Below, one piece after another: positions 25,054-35,063 of a stretch of 64,000 nucleotides of DNA. Under the pieces are notes generated by a model, which ran no database searches, was not told the origin of the DNA, and worked only from the letters and a program-made list of their open reading frames with translations. Location of the stretch: positions 682,001 through 746,000 of the forward strand of contig JAMYHL010000013.1 of NCBI GenBank assembly GCA_025531455.1. The letters run 5' to 3'. This DNA is from Apiotrichum sp. Y4204. Lineage: Eukaryota > Basidiomycota > Tremellomycetes > Trichosporonales > Trichosporonaceae. The position numbers and the translations under genes were made by a program. How positions within the stretch are numbered: the first letter of the stretch is position 1; each line of letters begins with the position of its first letter.

Positions 25054-27026
25054 GGTGGGAGTGACAGAAGGGTGAATGTATGGAGATGAGATGCGATGCG
25101 ATGGGGAAGAAGAGGGGCCGCGCGGGGTCAGCACGGGCTATCTCGCGATCTGCGATAAGGCGCTGGGTGGCCACTCGGAGCGGGGGTGTGTTGTCGCGCC
25201 GGGTGAGCGGGTACTACAGAAGCGGTAGTGCGCGTGATGCGTGATATATGTGTGATGTGTGTCGTGTGTGCGCTATGCTAACTATATGCTGTCCGCTGAT
25301 GTCTCAAGAAGATATGGTTCTTGATGTTGCCGGTCGCAATTGAAAGTTTGACCTGCAGAGATGCGTGGCGGTGGCCAGTGGCGAGTGGAGCGGGTGGCGA
25401 GGGAACAAGCTCGGGGAGCGGTGCGAAGTGTCCAGTGATGGGGGCGATGAATGCGATGCGATGCGGAGTGAGTAGGATACAACGAGCCGGAGAAGAAGAA
25501 TAATGATCTAAGAGAGAGAGAGATGGAGATGAGAGGATGTTCGATGGATAGGATGCATGTGTTGGTTGGTACCCATCTCTCCCGCATTCTTTGTGGGTGA
25601 TCTAGGCCTCTAGGTGATTGGGTGGGAACATACAAGCTCTACTGGAGAGAGAGAGAGAGAGACTACTAGGGGGGCTGGTTGTTGATTGGCCGAAAAATCA
25701 GCTAGCTCCGTCCCTCACCCCTCACCCTCTCCTCTCTCCCCTGTGGCCCCCTTCCCCCGCGCCCCTCCCCCCCCCCCCCCCCGGCTCGGCCATGCGCCGC
25801 TCGGCGCCGCCACCACCACCGCCCGCCGCCTACGATCGACGCCGACGGGGTCATCATGCATGTGCGCATGTGCATGTGCATGTGGTCTCGTGAGACACTG
25901 TCACTGTCACTGCTCTCTGTCTATCGCTCGTGTGCTGAATATCCCTCACTGTTGTTCCATGCGCAGATTTTTCAGTGTGTAACCAGCTACCAGCCAGTCC
26001 AGGGATCCAGGATCCAGGATCACATGTCAGTCAGTACATGGCAACGTCGGGACCAGGAGCACTCCATCGCTTCGTGCTCCATATCCACGTGCATTGCGAT
26101 TGTTGGCAACCCGGCAACTCGGTCTCCCATGATGAATATGTGCCTGTGCAGATGGAGCGGTCGGCGAGATTCCGACTCGCCAGCGCGAGTCCGTCCTATC
26201 TCTGCATATCTCTGTGGGACGGTGACAGATAAATTTTACAGTTACGGTATACGGTTGCCCCGTGCCCCGCCCACGCTCGCGACGCTCGCTCATGCCGCAA
26301 CGCTCGCAGCACTGCAACTCCTCAGCTCCTCTGCCGGCCGCGCATATTCTAGTTCCGCGTTCCGCGCTGATGATCCATGAATTCTGGGATTCTGGGATTC
26401 TTGGGGGTATTCCGGGAGCCAGGTCGGTATCGCCCATGGTGAGAAAGCGCGTCATGACGGGAGATCTTCATGACGGCGCTCAGTTGCTCAACCTCTGCCC
26501 ATCCCGCTCATCGCTCAGGTCATGACATCGATGGCACCTTCCCACCCACACTGCCGAGACATGACACGGTCCAGACACTGACCGACCGCTCCACCGAACC
26601 CACTTTCCCTATCTCAATCTCACGCATGCCAAGGACACAGCTAACATCCATAATGTACAGTTCGTTGGGTATAATGACGGCGTGCAACGATCTCGGCACT
26701 ACACAGGGCTCAACGGGCACGCCCCGTTTGCAAACATCCGCCATAGTGATGGAGCACTTCTCCTCCCCCAGGCGGCAGCCACTTACGTCTTGTTGCTCAA
26801 CTACGGCCTGGAAAGTGAGACATCTCGGCGTCACTTGCGGCGCGTATCAACGGCCTTCCAGATCATTCTCCCTCTTCCAGGTAGCATGGACTCAGTCCGC
26901 TGCTCTGCGCTCCTCCGCGTTCACCATTCCACTCCTCGCTGATCTACTCCGCTTGCTGCACACCACCTCCTCGCGCTTCCCATTCCATCCCAATCCTACC
27001 CCCTCCCTCGGCACTTCGTGCCGCAC
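25054..27026. other. Intergenic, about 2 kb, between MPK1 start and PMP3-like gene end
   Basis: Left half is probably MPK1 promoter/leader. Simple sequence includes a GA run at 25645-25662, a 16-base C run at 25767-25782, and a CATGTG/GCATGT-rich stretch near 25855-25885. Three near-copies of ATTCTGGG lie near 26380-26405. I see no gene. Confidence 0.5.
25767..25782 (+). repeat. Poly-C homopolymer, 16 bases
   Basis: Uninterrupted run of C, longest homopolymer noticed in the window; length is likely unstable and prone to sequencing error. Confidence 0.9.
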
Positions 27027-28278
27027 TCAGAACTCGTGATTGAACACTTCGTCCGGGTTGTTCGACTTCTTCGGCGCATCCGTGCGCGACTGCGGGACGT
27101 CGTCATAGTCGAGCGTCGGGGTGATGGACGGCTGGCGGTTCCGGCGCGAGCTGCGGCGGCGGCTCCGGCTGCCGTAGTCGCGTCCCCACTCAGGCACGTC
27201 GTCGTCCGTCGCCGCCTTGGGCGGGTACGTGCCATACGAGTCGGACGAGTTGGAACGCGCGCGGCGCGCGCGCTCGAATCGGTCGCCGCCAAACGCGTTG
27301 TCCTTTGTCTTGCGCTTCGAGCGGCCATCCCCGATGGTGCCCTCAAAGTTGGCCGGGTAGTGCCAGTTGCGCTGGTTCGGGGCCTCGTCTGGAGATGAGT
27401 CAGGGAGGAAGCAACAAAAGCCAGGACTAGATTCCACTTACCCTCGTTGTAGTAGTCGACGTCGTCGGCGGTCCACAGGCCCTCGTTCCGCATGCGCTCG
27501 GCGTCTTGCGGGCGGGGGTCGTAGTTGCGGCCCTCCTCGCCATCGGCAAGTTCCTGGCCAACGAGCGTCGACTCGGGCAGGCGCTCGTCGTAGCGCTTCG
27601 CCCACTGCGACTTTTTTGCGCGGCGGTCGCGGTCGGCACTGTTCACGAGGCCGTAGCGGATCGCCCACTTGGGTGTACGCGCCTTGTTCGAGCTGCTGTC
27701 AGCGGAGAGAGGTCGGGGGTGCGTACTTGTTACGAATGTTCTGTATGTAGAAGCTGTGGTTAGATTCATACAGGGGGTCGCTGTCTCACTTGTGACCGTG
27801 TCCGGGGATATCTGGGGTCAGCATGGGAGGAAGCAAAGGACGTACATCCACAGATTGTCAGAATGATCTGGCTGTCAGCGGTGAACGAACAGGAGGAGGG
27901 CAAGCACTGGCTCCTCGGCCGAAAGATGGGATACCCACATTGATAAAGAAATCGCGGCCTTCGAGGGGTCAGCAGGAGGCAACTCGTCTCGCGGGCGACG
28001 TACCGATTCCGAAACGGGCGGCGACGGCTGCTGTCAGTAGGGTACTAGGAGGAGATGACCGAGAAGCGATGCAAGGTGAGCAGAGGCAGGCAGCGCGTAC
28101 TCATGGCTATACACGCAGCTCCGCACGACACATCCCCGCTTCTTGTCCACTTCACATGCAGATCACACTCACCAAGTGGCGGCAGGAGCCAGCCGAGTAT
28201 GAAGAGGACCACCTGGAAGCCGTGGTGGCGCTTGGGCTTGAGGTCCACCTTCTTGGGAAGATAGTGGTTATACGACAT
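27027..28278 (-). CDS. PMP3/UPF0057 (stress-response RCI-type) membrane protein with long hydrophilic tail
   Basis: The Pmp3 family comprises small plasma-membrane proteolipids that modulate membrane potential and cation tolerance. Exons: 28278-28173, 28027-28004, 27958-27939, 27867-27846, 27811-27790, 27753-27727, 27695-27442, 27388-27027; 278 aa. The first six exons encode the whole Pmp3 module: VVLFILGWLLPPLAVAARFG, then IGRDFFINIILTICGYIPGH, then GHNFYIQNIRNN, with two hydrophobic segments. Five of these exons are only 20-27 nt. The last two exons add about 200 residues, basic and Ser/Arg-rich, with repeated Trp/Tyr (TPKWAIRYGLV, GLWTADDVDYYNE, RNWHYPANFEGT). Classic Pmp3 is about 55 aa, so this resembles the extended Sna-type members but is longer. 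Exon 3 uses a GTGGGT donor; the exon 7 acceptor is a tandem CAGCAG, giving an intron of 31 or 34 nt. Confidence 0.85.
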
Positions 28279-29217
28279 GCTGGAGAGAGTGTGGAGGAGG
28301 AGGGGGAAGGTGGGATGAGGCGAGTTTTGTGTGTGTTTCGTCGGCGGCGGCGGCGGCGGCGGTGTCGGAGTGAAGGAGTGTGGGAAGGTGGAAGCGAGGA
28401 AGGCGATGGGGAATGAGATGAGGTGGGGCAGCGGGCAGCGGAATGAAGAGAAAGAAGGGGGTGAACTGTGGTGGTAAAAGAAGAACAAGAGGTGACAAGA
28501 GATGTCCGATAGGCGAGGGTGTGTATCTCTCTCTCTTGCTGTGCTCGCTGTGTGTGGTGGTGTGCACAAACGATGCAACCCTCCGAAGCTATGCAGAAGA
28601 TTGAGAGAGGATGCGGAACGTGTGCTCTTTCCCAATGTGATCTCAGTCTCTCTCTCTCTCTCTCCTGCTTCGGGCCCCAGGCGCCGAGAGGAGCGATGGA
28701 AGCACGCTGCAGCACGGGAGCATTCCTGGCCACCGCAGCTCAGGTCCCAGGTCGCAGCCAGGCACTCGTCCTCCTTGTCCTCTGCAGCTCTTCAGCCCAG
28801 CCTGCACTGCACACAATGAGGTGTATGAGACAGACCACACGTGATGCGTTGATAACGGTGGCAACGGCACAACGGGACAACCCCCTGCTCGCCATCACAC
28901 ACGCCCTCGGCGCCATCACCCGCACTTGAAACTGTCATCCCCTCGACGCGTCGCGGGATGCCATGTTCCTGGGCGCTGATCACTGTTGATCTTGATCGCT
29001 GATCGCGGCGTTGACGACCGGACTCTTGATATCAATAAGCAGCTATAAGCAGAGAGGTGATCGGGCTCGGAGTTGGCGACGGCGACGTGGGCTGCCAACG
29101 CAAAGGTTATGTCTTGGGGGTCCCATCTTCCGACATTTTGGTGAGTCCACAAGCAACGGTGCACATCCTCGGCCCTGTTCTCCACTGTACATTCACTAAA
29201 ACTAGACACTAGACAGC
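28279..29217. other. Divergent promoter region of PMP3-like gene and DTD1
   Basis: A (CGG)7 tract at 28342-28362 and a (TC)9 tract at 28647-28664 lie here. Open frames in this stretch are low-complexity shadows. No RNA gene recognised. Confidence 0.5.
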
Positions 29218-30206
29218 ATGCGCGCAGTCGTGCAGAGGGTCCTGAACGCGAGCGTTGTCGGTGCGTACTAAAGGTCGCAAATTTGTGCTCCTCAGCTCCT
29301 CAGCTCCTCATCTCGGGCTCCGCAGCTCGCGACACCGCGTGGTCCGGCGATCACGGAGACGAGAGCCCAGACGGAGCACGCGACCAGGCTTGGCAGACCC
29401 GGCCCGACTCCGCCCATCTACTGACGGCAGTGGAGGGCAGCACGGTCGGCAAGATCGGCAAGGGCCTGATGGTCCTCGTCGGTGTCGAGCGCAGTGAGTT
29501 GCAAACGGTAGGGTAGCGTGCCCATGCTGACCATTGTAGACGACACGCCAGACGATGCCGCGTGGATCATCAAAAAGGTGCTCGGGGCCAAGCTGTGGGA
29601 CGACGGCGGGAGCGCGTGGCGCGCGAGCGTGGTTGATATCGGCGGCGAGGTGCTGTGTGGTGAGTAGGGAGGAATTGAAAGGAGTCGGAGTCCGAGGAAC
29701 CTTGACCGTGGAAGCTCCGCAGAGTACGAGTCCACGTCCCCGCGTCACCGCCGAGCCTCTGACCCCAGTCTCGCAGTTCACCCTTTTCGCAAACTTCAAA
29801 GGCGCGCGGCCAGACTTCCACGAGGCGATGGCGCCCACCGCCGGGCGGGAAGCGTACGCTGCGTTCCTCGACAAAATCCGCGCAGCATACGCGCCAGACA
29901 AGATCCAAGGTGGGCCGCGATCTAACTTCCTCTTTAACAGCAGACGGGCAGTTTGGCGCGATGATGGCCGTGTCGCTCACCAACGACGGCCCCGTGACCG
30001 TCACCTTTGACAGCCGGGACCGCACGCCGCGGAGCCGGACCGCCAGCGGAGCGGCTACCCCGCAGCTGCAGCCCCAGCCGGGGGATAAGACACCCGAGGA
30101 GCGCGAGGCGATCGCCAAGGCCAAGGTTGCGGCGCGGGCGGCGAAGAAGGCGGAATATGCGGCCAAGCTTGCTCGTGGGGAGGTGCCGGGAAAGAAGACG
30201 GAATAG
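29218..30206 (+). CDS. DTD1: D-aminoacyl-tRNA deacylase
   Basis: Hydrolyses D-aminoacyl-tRNA (and glycyl-tRNA(Ala)), keeping D-amino acids out of translation. Exons: 29218-29260, 29431-29493, 29540-29659, 29769-29909, 29944-30206; 209 aa. The N-terminus MRAVVQRVLNASV, then VEGSTVGKIGKGLMVLVGV, the catalytic-pocket motif SQFTLFANFKGARPDFHEAM (SQxT core) and the Gly-cisPro-type motif NDGPVTV are all present and in the usual order. A tail of about 60 residues after the DTD fold is Lys/Ala/Glu-rich and ends in a basic stretch; it is beyond the usual 150-residue domain. The last acceptor is a tandem CAGCAG at 29938-29943; the second site gives IQDGQFGAM, matching the family without an insertion. 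Confidence 0.95.
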
Positions 30207-30767
30207 ATGTGCATGCAGGTTATCATTGATTCACAATCAAGGCGGACACTGGACTTGCGTCTTTGATCTTTGTTCAACCTCCAATTCCAGCTTCCAGTTC
30301 CGGTTCTCACCCGGAACGTCAGTGACCTGTGGGCGAGATGCGGATATCTGTATCTCATCCGAGCCGCGTGCAGAGTAACACAACGCAAGCGAACGTCGGG
30401 CTATAACTACACCGTTGACACAGTCTGGACTGCTGATCTCCATTCCTGCGCCACCTCCCATCACATCACATCCCCACATGACAATGAATACAATGCACAG
30501 CGCCCCGACTGGCGCCGCTGCGCGACGCCGCCCGAGCGTCATGCGCTGGTATCACGTTCCACAGTTGCGGGCGCATAGCCTGGGCGCACTTCCCATGGCG
30601 AGCGGAGTGAAGAGGAGTACGAGCCGGGTGAGATGCAGTCGAGTATATATGGCTGAGGCTCTCATGCCGCACTGCACTCATCTCCCACTGTAATCAGATC
30701 CTCTACGCTCACACTCACACGCTCGTTTGCAAGAGCAACTCAACTCTCATATACACCAACTACACCC
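30207..30767. other. Spacer with promoter of the Gly-rich gene
   Basis: No gene between DTD1 and the Gly-rich gene; a clear TATA-like element is listed separately. Confidence 0.5.
30644..30650 (+). promoter_or_regulatory. TATA box of the Gly-rich gene
   Basis: TATATAT followed by GG, about 118 bp upstream of the ATG at 30768, in GC-rich surroundings. The spacing leaves room for a 5' leader of 80-90 nt, which is C/A-rich. Confidence 0.6.
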
Positions 30768-31127
30768 ATGCGCGGACGTCGCGGCGGCTACGGAGGCGGC
30801 TTTGGCGGGCGGGGCGGGTACGGCGGCGGCGGCGGTCGTCGCGGCGGATACGGCGGCTTCGGTGGGGGCGGATATGGACACGGTCGCGGACACGGTCACG
30901 GCGGCGGCGGCTACGGGGGTCGCTACGGCCCCGGACCAGGCGGCTCGCACGGGTACCACCCCCACGGCTCGGGGTTCCACCGGCCATCGTTTGGGCGCCC
31001 GCCGCCCGTCGTCCGTCCTGTGCCTGTCGTGGTTAGGCGGCCGTGGTGGCGCCCCCGCTGGTTTGGATTCGGAGGCCCGGCGGTGATGGTCGTCCCGAGG
31101 AGGAGGCGCTTCTGCGGCCTATTTTAA
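30768..31127 (+). CDS. Small Gly/Tyr/His/Arg-rich protein of unknown function
   Basis: An uninterrupted 119-codon frame. Residues 1-65 are GGYGG/GRGG/GHG-type repeats with Arg, Tyr and His spaced regularly. Residues 66-119 are Pro/Arg/Trp-rich (RPPPVVRPVPVVVRR, then PWWRPRWFGFGGP) and end RRRRFCGLF. No signal peptide or membrane helix is clear. Support for a real gene: a TATA element at a sensible distance, an A-rich leader and codon-structured repeats. The composition resembles Gly-rich RNA-binding low-complexity tails (RGG/GYGG), but there is no RNA-recognition domain. An antimicrobial or wall-associated role is equally possible. Antisense frames here are mirror images of the repeats. Confidence 0.65.
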   Translation: MRGRRGGYGGGFGGRGGYGGGGGRRGGYGGFGGGGYGHGRGHGHGGGGYGGRYGPGPGGSHGYHPHGSGFHRPSFGRPPPVVRPVPVVVRRPWWRPRWFGFGGPAVMVVPRRRRFCGLF

Positions 31128-31822
31128 TGTGACTTCAAGTGAGTGGAGATGTGGGTGAGCGAGAGCAGGGCTGATCAGTAGGGCGAGACGAAACACGACA
31201 TGGATCGAGATCGAGATTGATGAGTATGGGTATGAATGAATGAAGAGAAATTCAGTCGGTAATGACATGCCATGTTATGCGCTCGTTGCTGGTCTTGCTG
31301 GTCTTGCTGTAGAAGAGTCAAGAAGAGGGGAATGACCGAAGAATTGATTTCAATGCCAGAAAAGACGCAGCCACCCGCGGCCGCCGCACTGTAACGCTCT
31401 CAACAACCCAGCATCTTTGCATCCCATCCGACATCCCTCTCGACGTAGCATGCATTTCCCCAAATGAGTCCAACAGATGGTCGCTGTGTGGAGATGTGCA
31501 CAGAGTGTGTATGCACATTACTCGCCACTTGCTTGCGCCTGTTACTCGGCCAGCCAGCCACCCTCCCTTAGCCCTGCCTGTACCCGGGACAAACACACCA
31601 CACCACCGCCCCCACCCTGCCAAAGCGACGCGACTGCCTTTTTCCTGAATGAGCAGTCCAGGTCCATCCAGCCTTGTTTGTTTGCTCCACTCCACTCTCC
31701 ACAACAACATCCTCACCAACACCATCCTTTCTTCACTCTTATCCACTTCTCTACACCTCTCCAAGCATCTTGTCCACGCATCACCGTTCACCACTGCATT
31801 ACTCCCCCGCATTCCAGTTGCG
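31128..31822. other. Spacer between Gly-rich gene and CDC14
   Basis: 3' end of the Gly-rich gene, then a C/A/T-rich leader (31550-31820) typical of promoters here. No gene seen. Confidence 0.45.
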
Positions 31823-33871
31823 ATGCCAGCCTCGGACCGCAGCGCCTCGGCCGCTCCGCCAGCACTCGGAGCAAGCAGCGCCGGCCCCTCGCCCGCGACA
31901 AGCCGCTCGACAACGCCCACCCCGACGTCAGGCATGCTGTCCAATGCACCTCCGCCTTCCCCCCGCCGACACCGCAAGGCGCTGTCGACAACCACCGTGC
32001 CCGAGACCCCTCGCCACCGCCGGGCACTGAGCTCTGTCGAGGAAGACGGTGCTCGTGACCCGCATGCGCTCGTCGATGATGTGAGTAGTGAGCAAGCCTG
32101 GTGGGCGTACGCTGGAAGTTTTTGAACGTCGTCGTGAGCTGTGGCAAGAGAACTCGGGCTGTTGCCGTAGCGCTCCCGACGGTGTTGGTTCGGCTCCAGT
32201 CAGGGCCAAGTTCACCTGCTCGTCTCGGAAATACGGGAAGATCAAACCAAACAAAACATTCGAGCTCCACTGACAACAGCTCCGCAGCCTGCGCAGCTCG
32301 GGCCGGCGGCGGATGCGTGCACTCCGCGACCTTGAGTGTGCGCTTGCCGTCGCGTGCACGGGTGATGTCGACGACATGGAGGCGTTTGTGTCTCTCCAGG
32401 GTGAGCTTCTGGCTCGGTTCCATAAGCTGACATCAGCGCACACGCCGCTTCTAGCATTGCTTGGCCGACACACTGCGTCTCTAGCAAAGCGCGCCTCGAC
32501 GTCCTCTCTTCCCGCGGGCGACGAGCTTGCACGCCACCTTGCGCCGGAGATCGACCTCGCACTCAGCATCCTCCAGGGCCTGACGCTTATGAGTAATGCG
32601 TGCAAGGCGGCCGTTGGCGAGCGGTGGACTATTGAGGTGGGCTTTGGGGTTGTGTATTTTGCTGACGGCAGATGTTCCTTGACCTCCTGCTCCTTCTCCG
32701 CACACAGCCGCCGGAGGGCAACGCCCGTCCCACAGTATATGCAATCCTCGACCTGCTCTTCTGCGTCCTCGTCGACTCGCCAGACCACGCCAGGCTGTTT
32801 GAGGAGCTCCAGGGCCTCGAAGCTGTGACCCGCGTATTGCGTGGCACCGGCGTGGCGAAGGACGTTCGGTGAGCTGATCTTTGATAAAGGAGCTGACATC
32901 AGGATGAAATGTTGCGAGTTTCTTTACTTCTACCTCCTTCCGGAAGGCAGCACGACGATGCCCGACTCATACAATCTCCCCGCGCTTCCCGGCTCACGCT
33001 CAACCTCGACGACGTCCGTTGTCAGCAGCTCGGGCTTCCTTCCCGGAGGAGACGTCACGCAGTCGGTCCTCCAGTCTCCTTCGCACAGCCGCATCCCGAG
33101 CATTGACCGCGCGGCGTCCCCGGAACCGACTGACCTCAGCGACCTGCCTTTCGTTCCCCAGACGCCACGCAAGCCGGCAAAGCCGAGCCTCGGCTTCCAG
33201 ACTCCCTCTGCCAACAGGCGCACTTCGGGTTCTAGCTCGGTCACAATCCTTACACCCGTCGCGCAGTCGCCCGATGACCGCAAGCGCACAGATGACAACG
33301 GCTCTCGCACGAGCTCGGGCTCGTCCTCAGGCTCGGGAGGAAGCAAGCCCAGCGTAACTGCGCGTCTTCGGGAGGCCAGTGCCGCCAGCGCCGCGAGTTC
33401 GGCAAACAGCGACTCGCCATTCCGCATTGACGGCCTTCCCCCACGCGAGAACATGGCCAACCGTATCCTCACCAAACGCTCCAGCAAGCCCCCCTTCGCC
33501 CAATCTGCCCCGTCCACGCCTTCGCGGCACGCGCGCTCCCAGTCCGCGGCAGGAACGCCCGCGCGGGACCGCCAGCGCTCACGCGGCTTCCCGGCCGACC
33601 TGACCCGTGGCGCGCTCCCCACATCCGCGCCGGGCTCGGCGCTCGCCACGCCGCTCACGCCCGCGCGCCGCGTCACCGGCAGCGGGTCGCTCAAGGGCGG
33701 AACAGGGAGCATCCGCTCCGTGGCGGAGAAGAAGGAGATGGTGAGTTGCCGTAAAGGAAGGAGTGCTGACGGAAGCTCGGCGTGTGGCTCGGTAATGTCG
33801 ACCAGCTCGTGCAGGGCGTCGAGAAGGTTGGGTTCTGGGCCAAGAACTCCAAGAAGGAGGCCGCGGGATAG
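31823..33871 (+). CDS. Cdc14-type septation initiation network protein (fission-yeast cdc14 family, not the phosphatase)
   Basis: In fission yeast this protein binds the Sid1 kinase in the septation initiation network. Exons: 31823-32080, 32280-32636, 32672-32868, 32903-33740, 33776-33871; 581 aa. The first exon is a Ser/Thr/Pro-rich leader. The conserved part is all-helical: LRDLECALAVACTGDVDDMEAF, LSILQGLTLMSNACKAAVG (the 'LxLLQGL' segment), LDLLLLLRTQ, ILDLLFCVLVDSPDHARLFEEL, LEAVTRVLRGT and MKCCEFLYFYLLPEGS, the hallmark of the family. A long Ser/Thr/Pro-rich region follows (LPFVPQTPRKPAKPSLGFQT, like the fungal 'FVPxTPRKP' stretch). A small last exon, LGVWLGNVDQLVQGVEKVGF, closes the conserved C-terminus. 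Three introns are 34-35 nt. Confidence 0.85.
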
Positions 33872-34584
33872 GCGCCTGTGCTGGAACTTCTGCGCCCACC
33901 CATCTATAGTTGCCTGTCTGATTCTGTTTTGTACGCATGCTAGAGTTACATGGATTATGCATTGATGAACCGAGTAGAGAGAGGTTTGGAACTCTGGTCT
34001 GATAAGTAGGATACGCGAGGAGCAGGGCTCTGTTCAAATCTGCAGGATCTACTGAATGTCCAACGATCATGATATGCACTCCGCTCAGCAGACCAGCGTG
34101 GGCCACCTTCATCAAGTACATCACTGTATGATCTGGTGTACCAGAGCCCAAGAAGAAAATTAGCCATGCTATACGGTATGGTCGCTTCCAGCCTCTCGAG
34201 TCGTGGCTAGCTCGGGCTGAGAGTGGAGCTTTTCCAGCGTGACAAACGCCCAGCTCAGCTCCCTCTCTACCCTCCGGAATCCGGTTCGATCTGCGATATC
34301 TGACCGCAGGTACGCAGGTGGCCGCTATGGCCGCGTTAATCGTTAGTCGCGTCGTTAATGGCTGAACGGTGAACTCTCCGTTCCGGACCGATCTGCCGTC
34401 TCTGCCCACTAGGCCGACAGTGGAAGCCACTCCCACCAATAGAGCCATTCCCTCCCTCACCACTCCAATCACCCTTGCGTTCCCTTCCCCTCCCGTCCTC
34501 TTCCCTTCCTCACCCATCTCGCGTCCCTCGTCTCGCATGCTCGCACAAAGCGCTGCCGAACCCATATCCATCACAACTAGTCTT
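33872..34584. other. Intergenic between convergent CDC14 and NDUFB3
   Basis: No open frame with coding character. More AT than the flanking genes; both 3' ends fall here. Confidence 0.45.
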
Positions 34585-35063
34585 CTAGTGGTGCCCGTGC
34601 GCGGGCTTCTTGGCAATGTAGTCGTCGTAGATGACGTACGCGGAGAACGTGACGATGGCGATGCCGAGGCCGGGGAACATGTTGCTGTGGGTTAGTCATG
34701 GAGGGTAAGAGGGGAGGAGAAGAGTGGGCCGAGGGCTGGAGTTGGAGAGTGATGATGCCGATGATACGAGCACGGACGCGAACTCGCTCCAAGATCATGG
34801 AACGCCGCGCAGATCAGACAGAACGCGCAGCGCGCATGTCTATTCGCATACCGCGCGCCGCTCAAACCATCGTCCTCGTGCTCATCATCGCGCTCCACTC
34901 GGGGCGCTCCGCGCTCCGCGGTCCAATACCGCGCGCGCGATTGGCCCACTTCCGCTCCGCTGCAACGCTCGACGCACCGGAACATGGCCTTGTTGCTGAA
35001 GATGGGCGACTTGCGCCACGCTTCCCGCTTCGCCCAGGGGTCACGGTAGAGAGGGCCGGGCAT
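34585..35063 (-). CDS. NADH:ubiquinone oxidoreductase (complex I) accessory subunit B12/NDUFB3
   Basis: Small membrane-arm subunit of mitochondrial complex I. Two exons, 35063-34978 and 34684-34585, split by a 293-nt intron, encode 61 aa. The sequence has the family order: YRDPWAKREAWRKSPIFSNK, MFRNMFPGLGIAIVTFSAY, VIYDDYIAKKPAHGHH. There is one hydrophobic helix (about residues 31-48) and a short C-terminal tail. The length is right for fungal NDUFB3. The identity rests on the DPWxxREAW / FSN / MFRNxFPG pattern. The start is the only Met before the motif in frame without a long unrelated extension. Confidence 0.8.
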
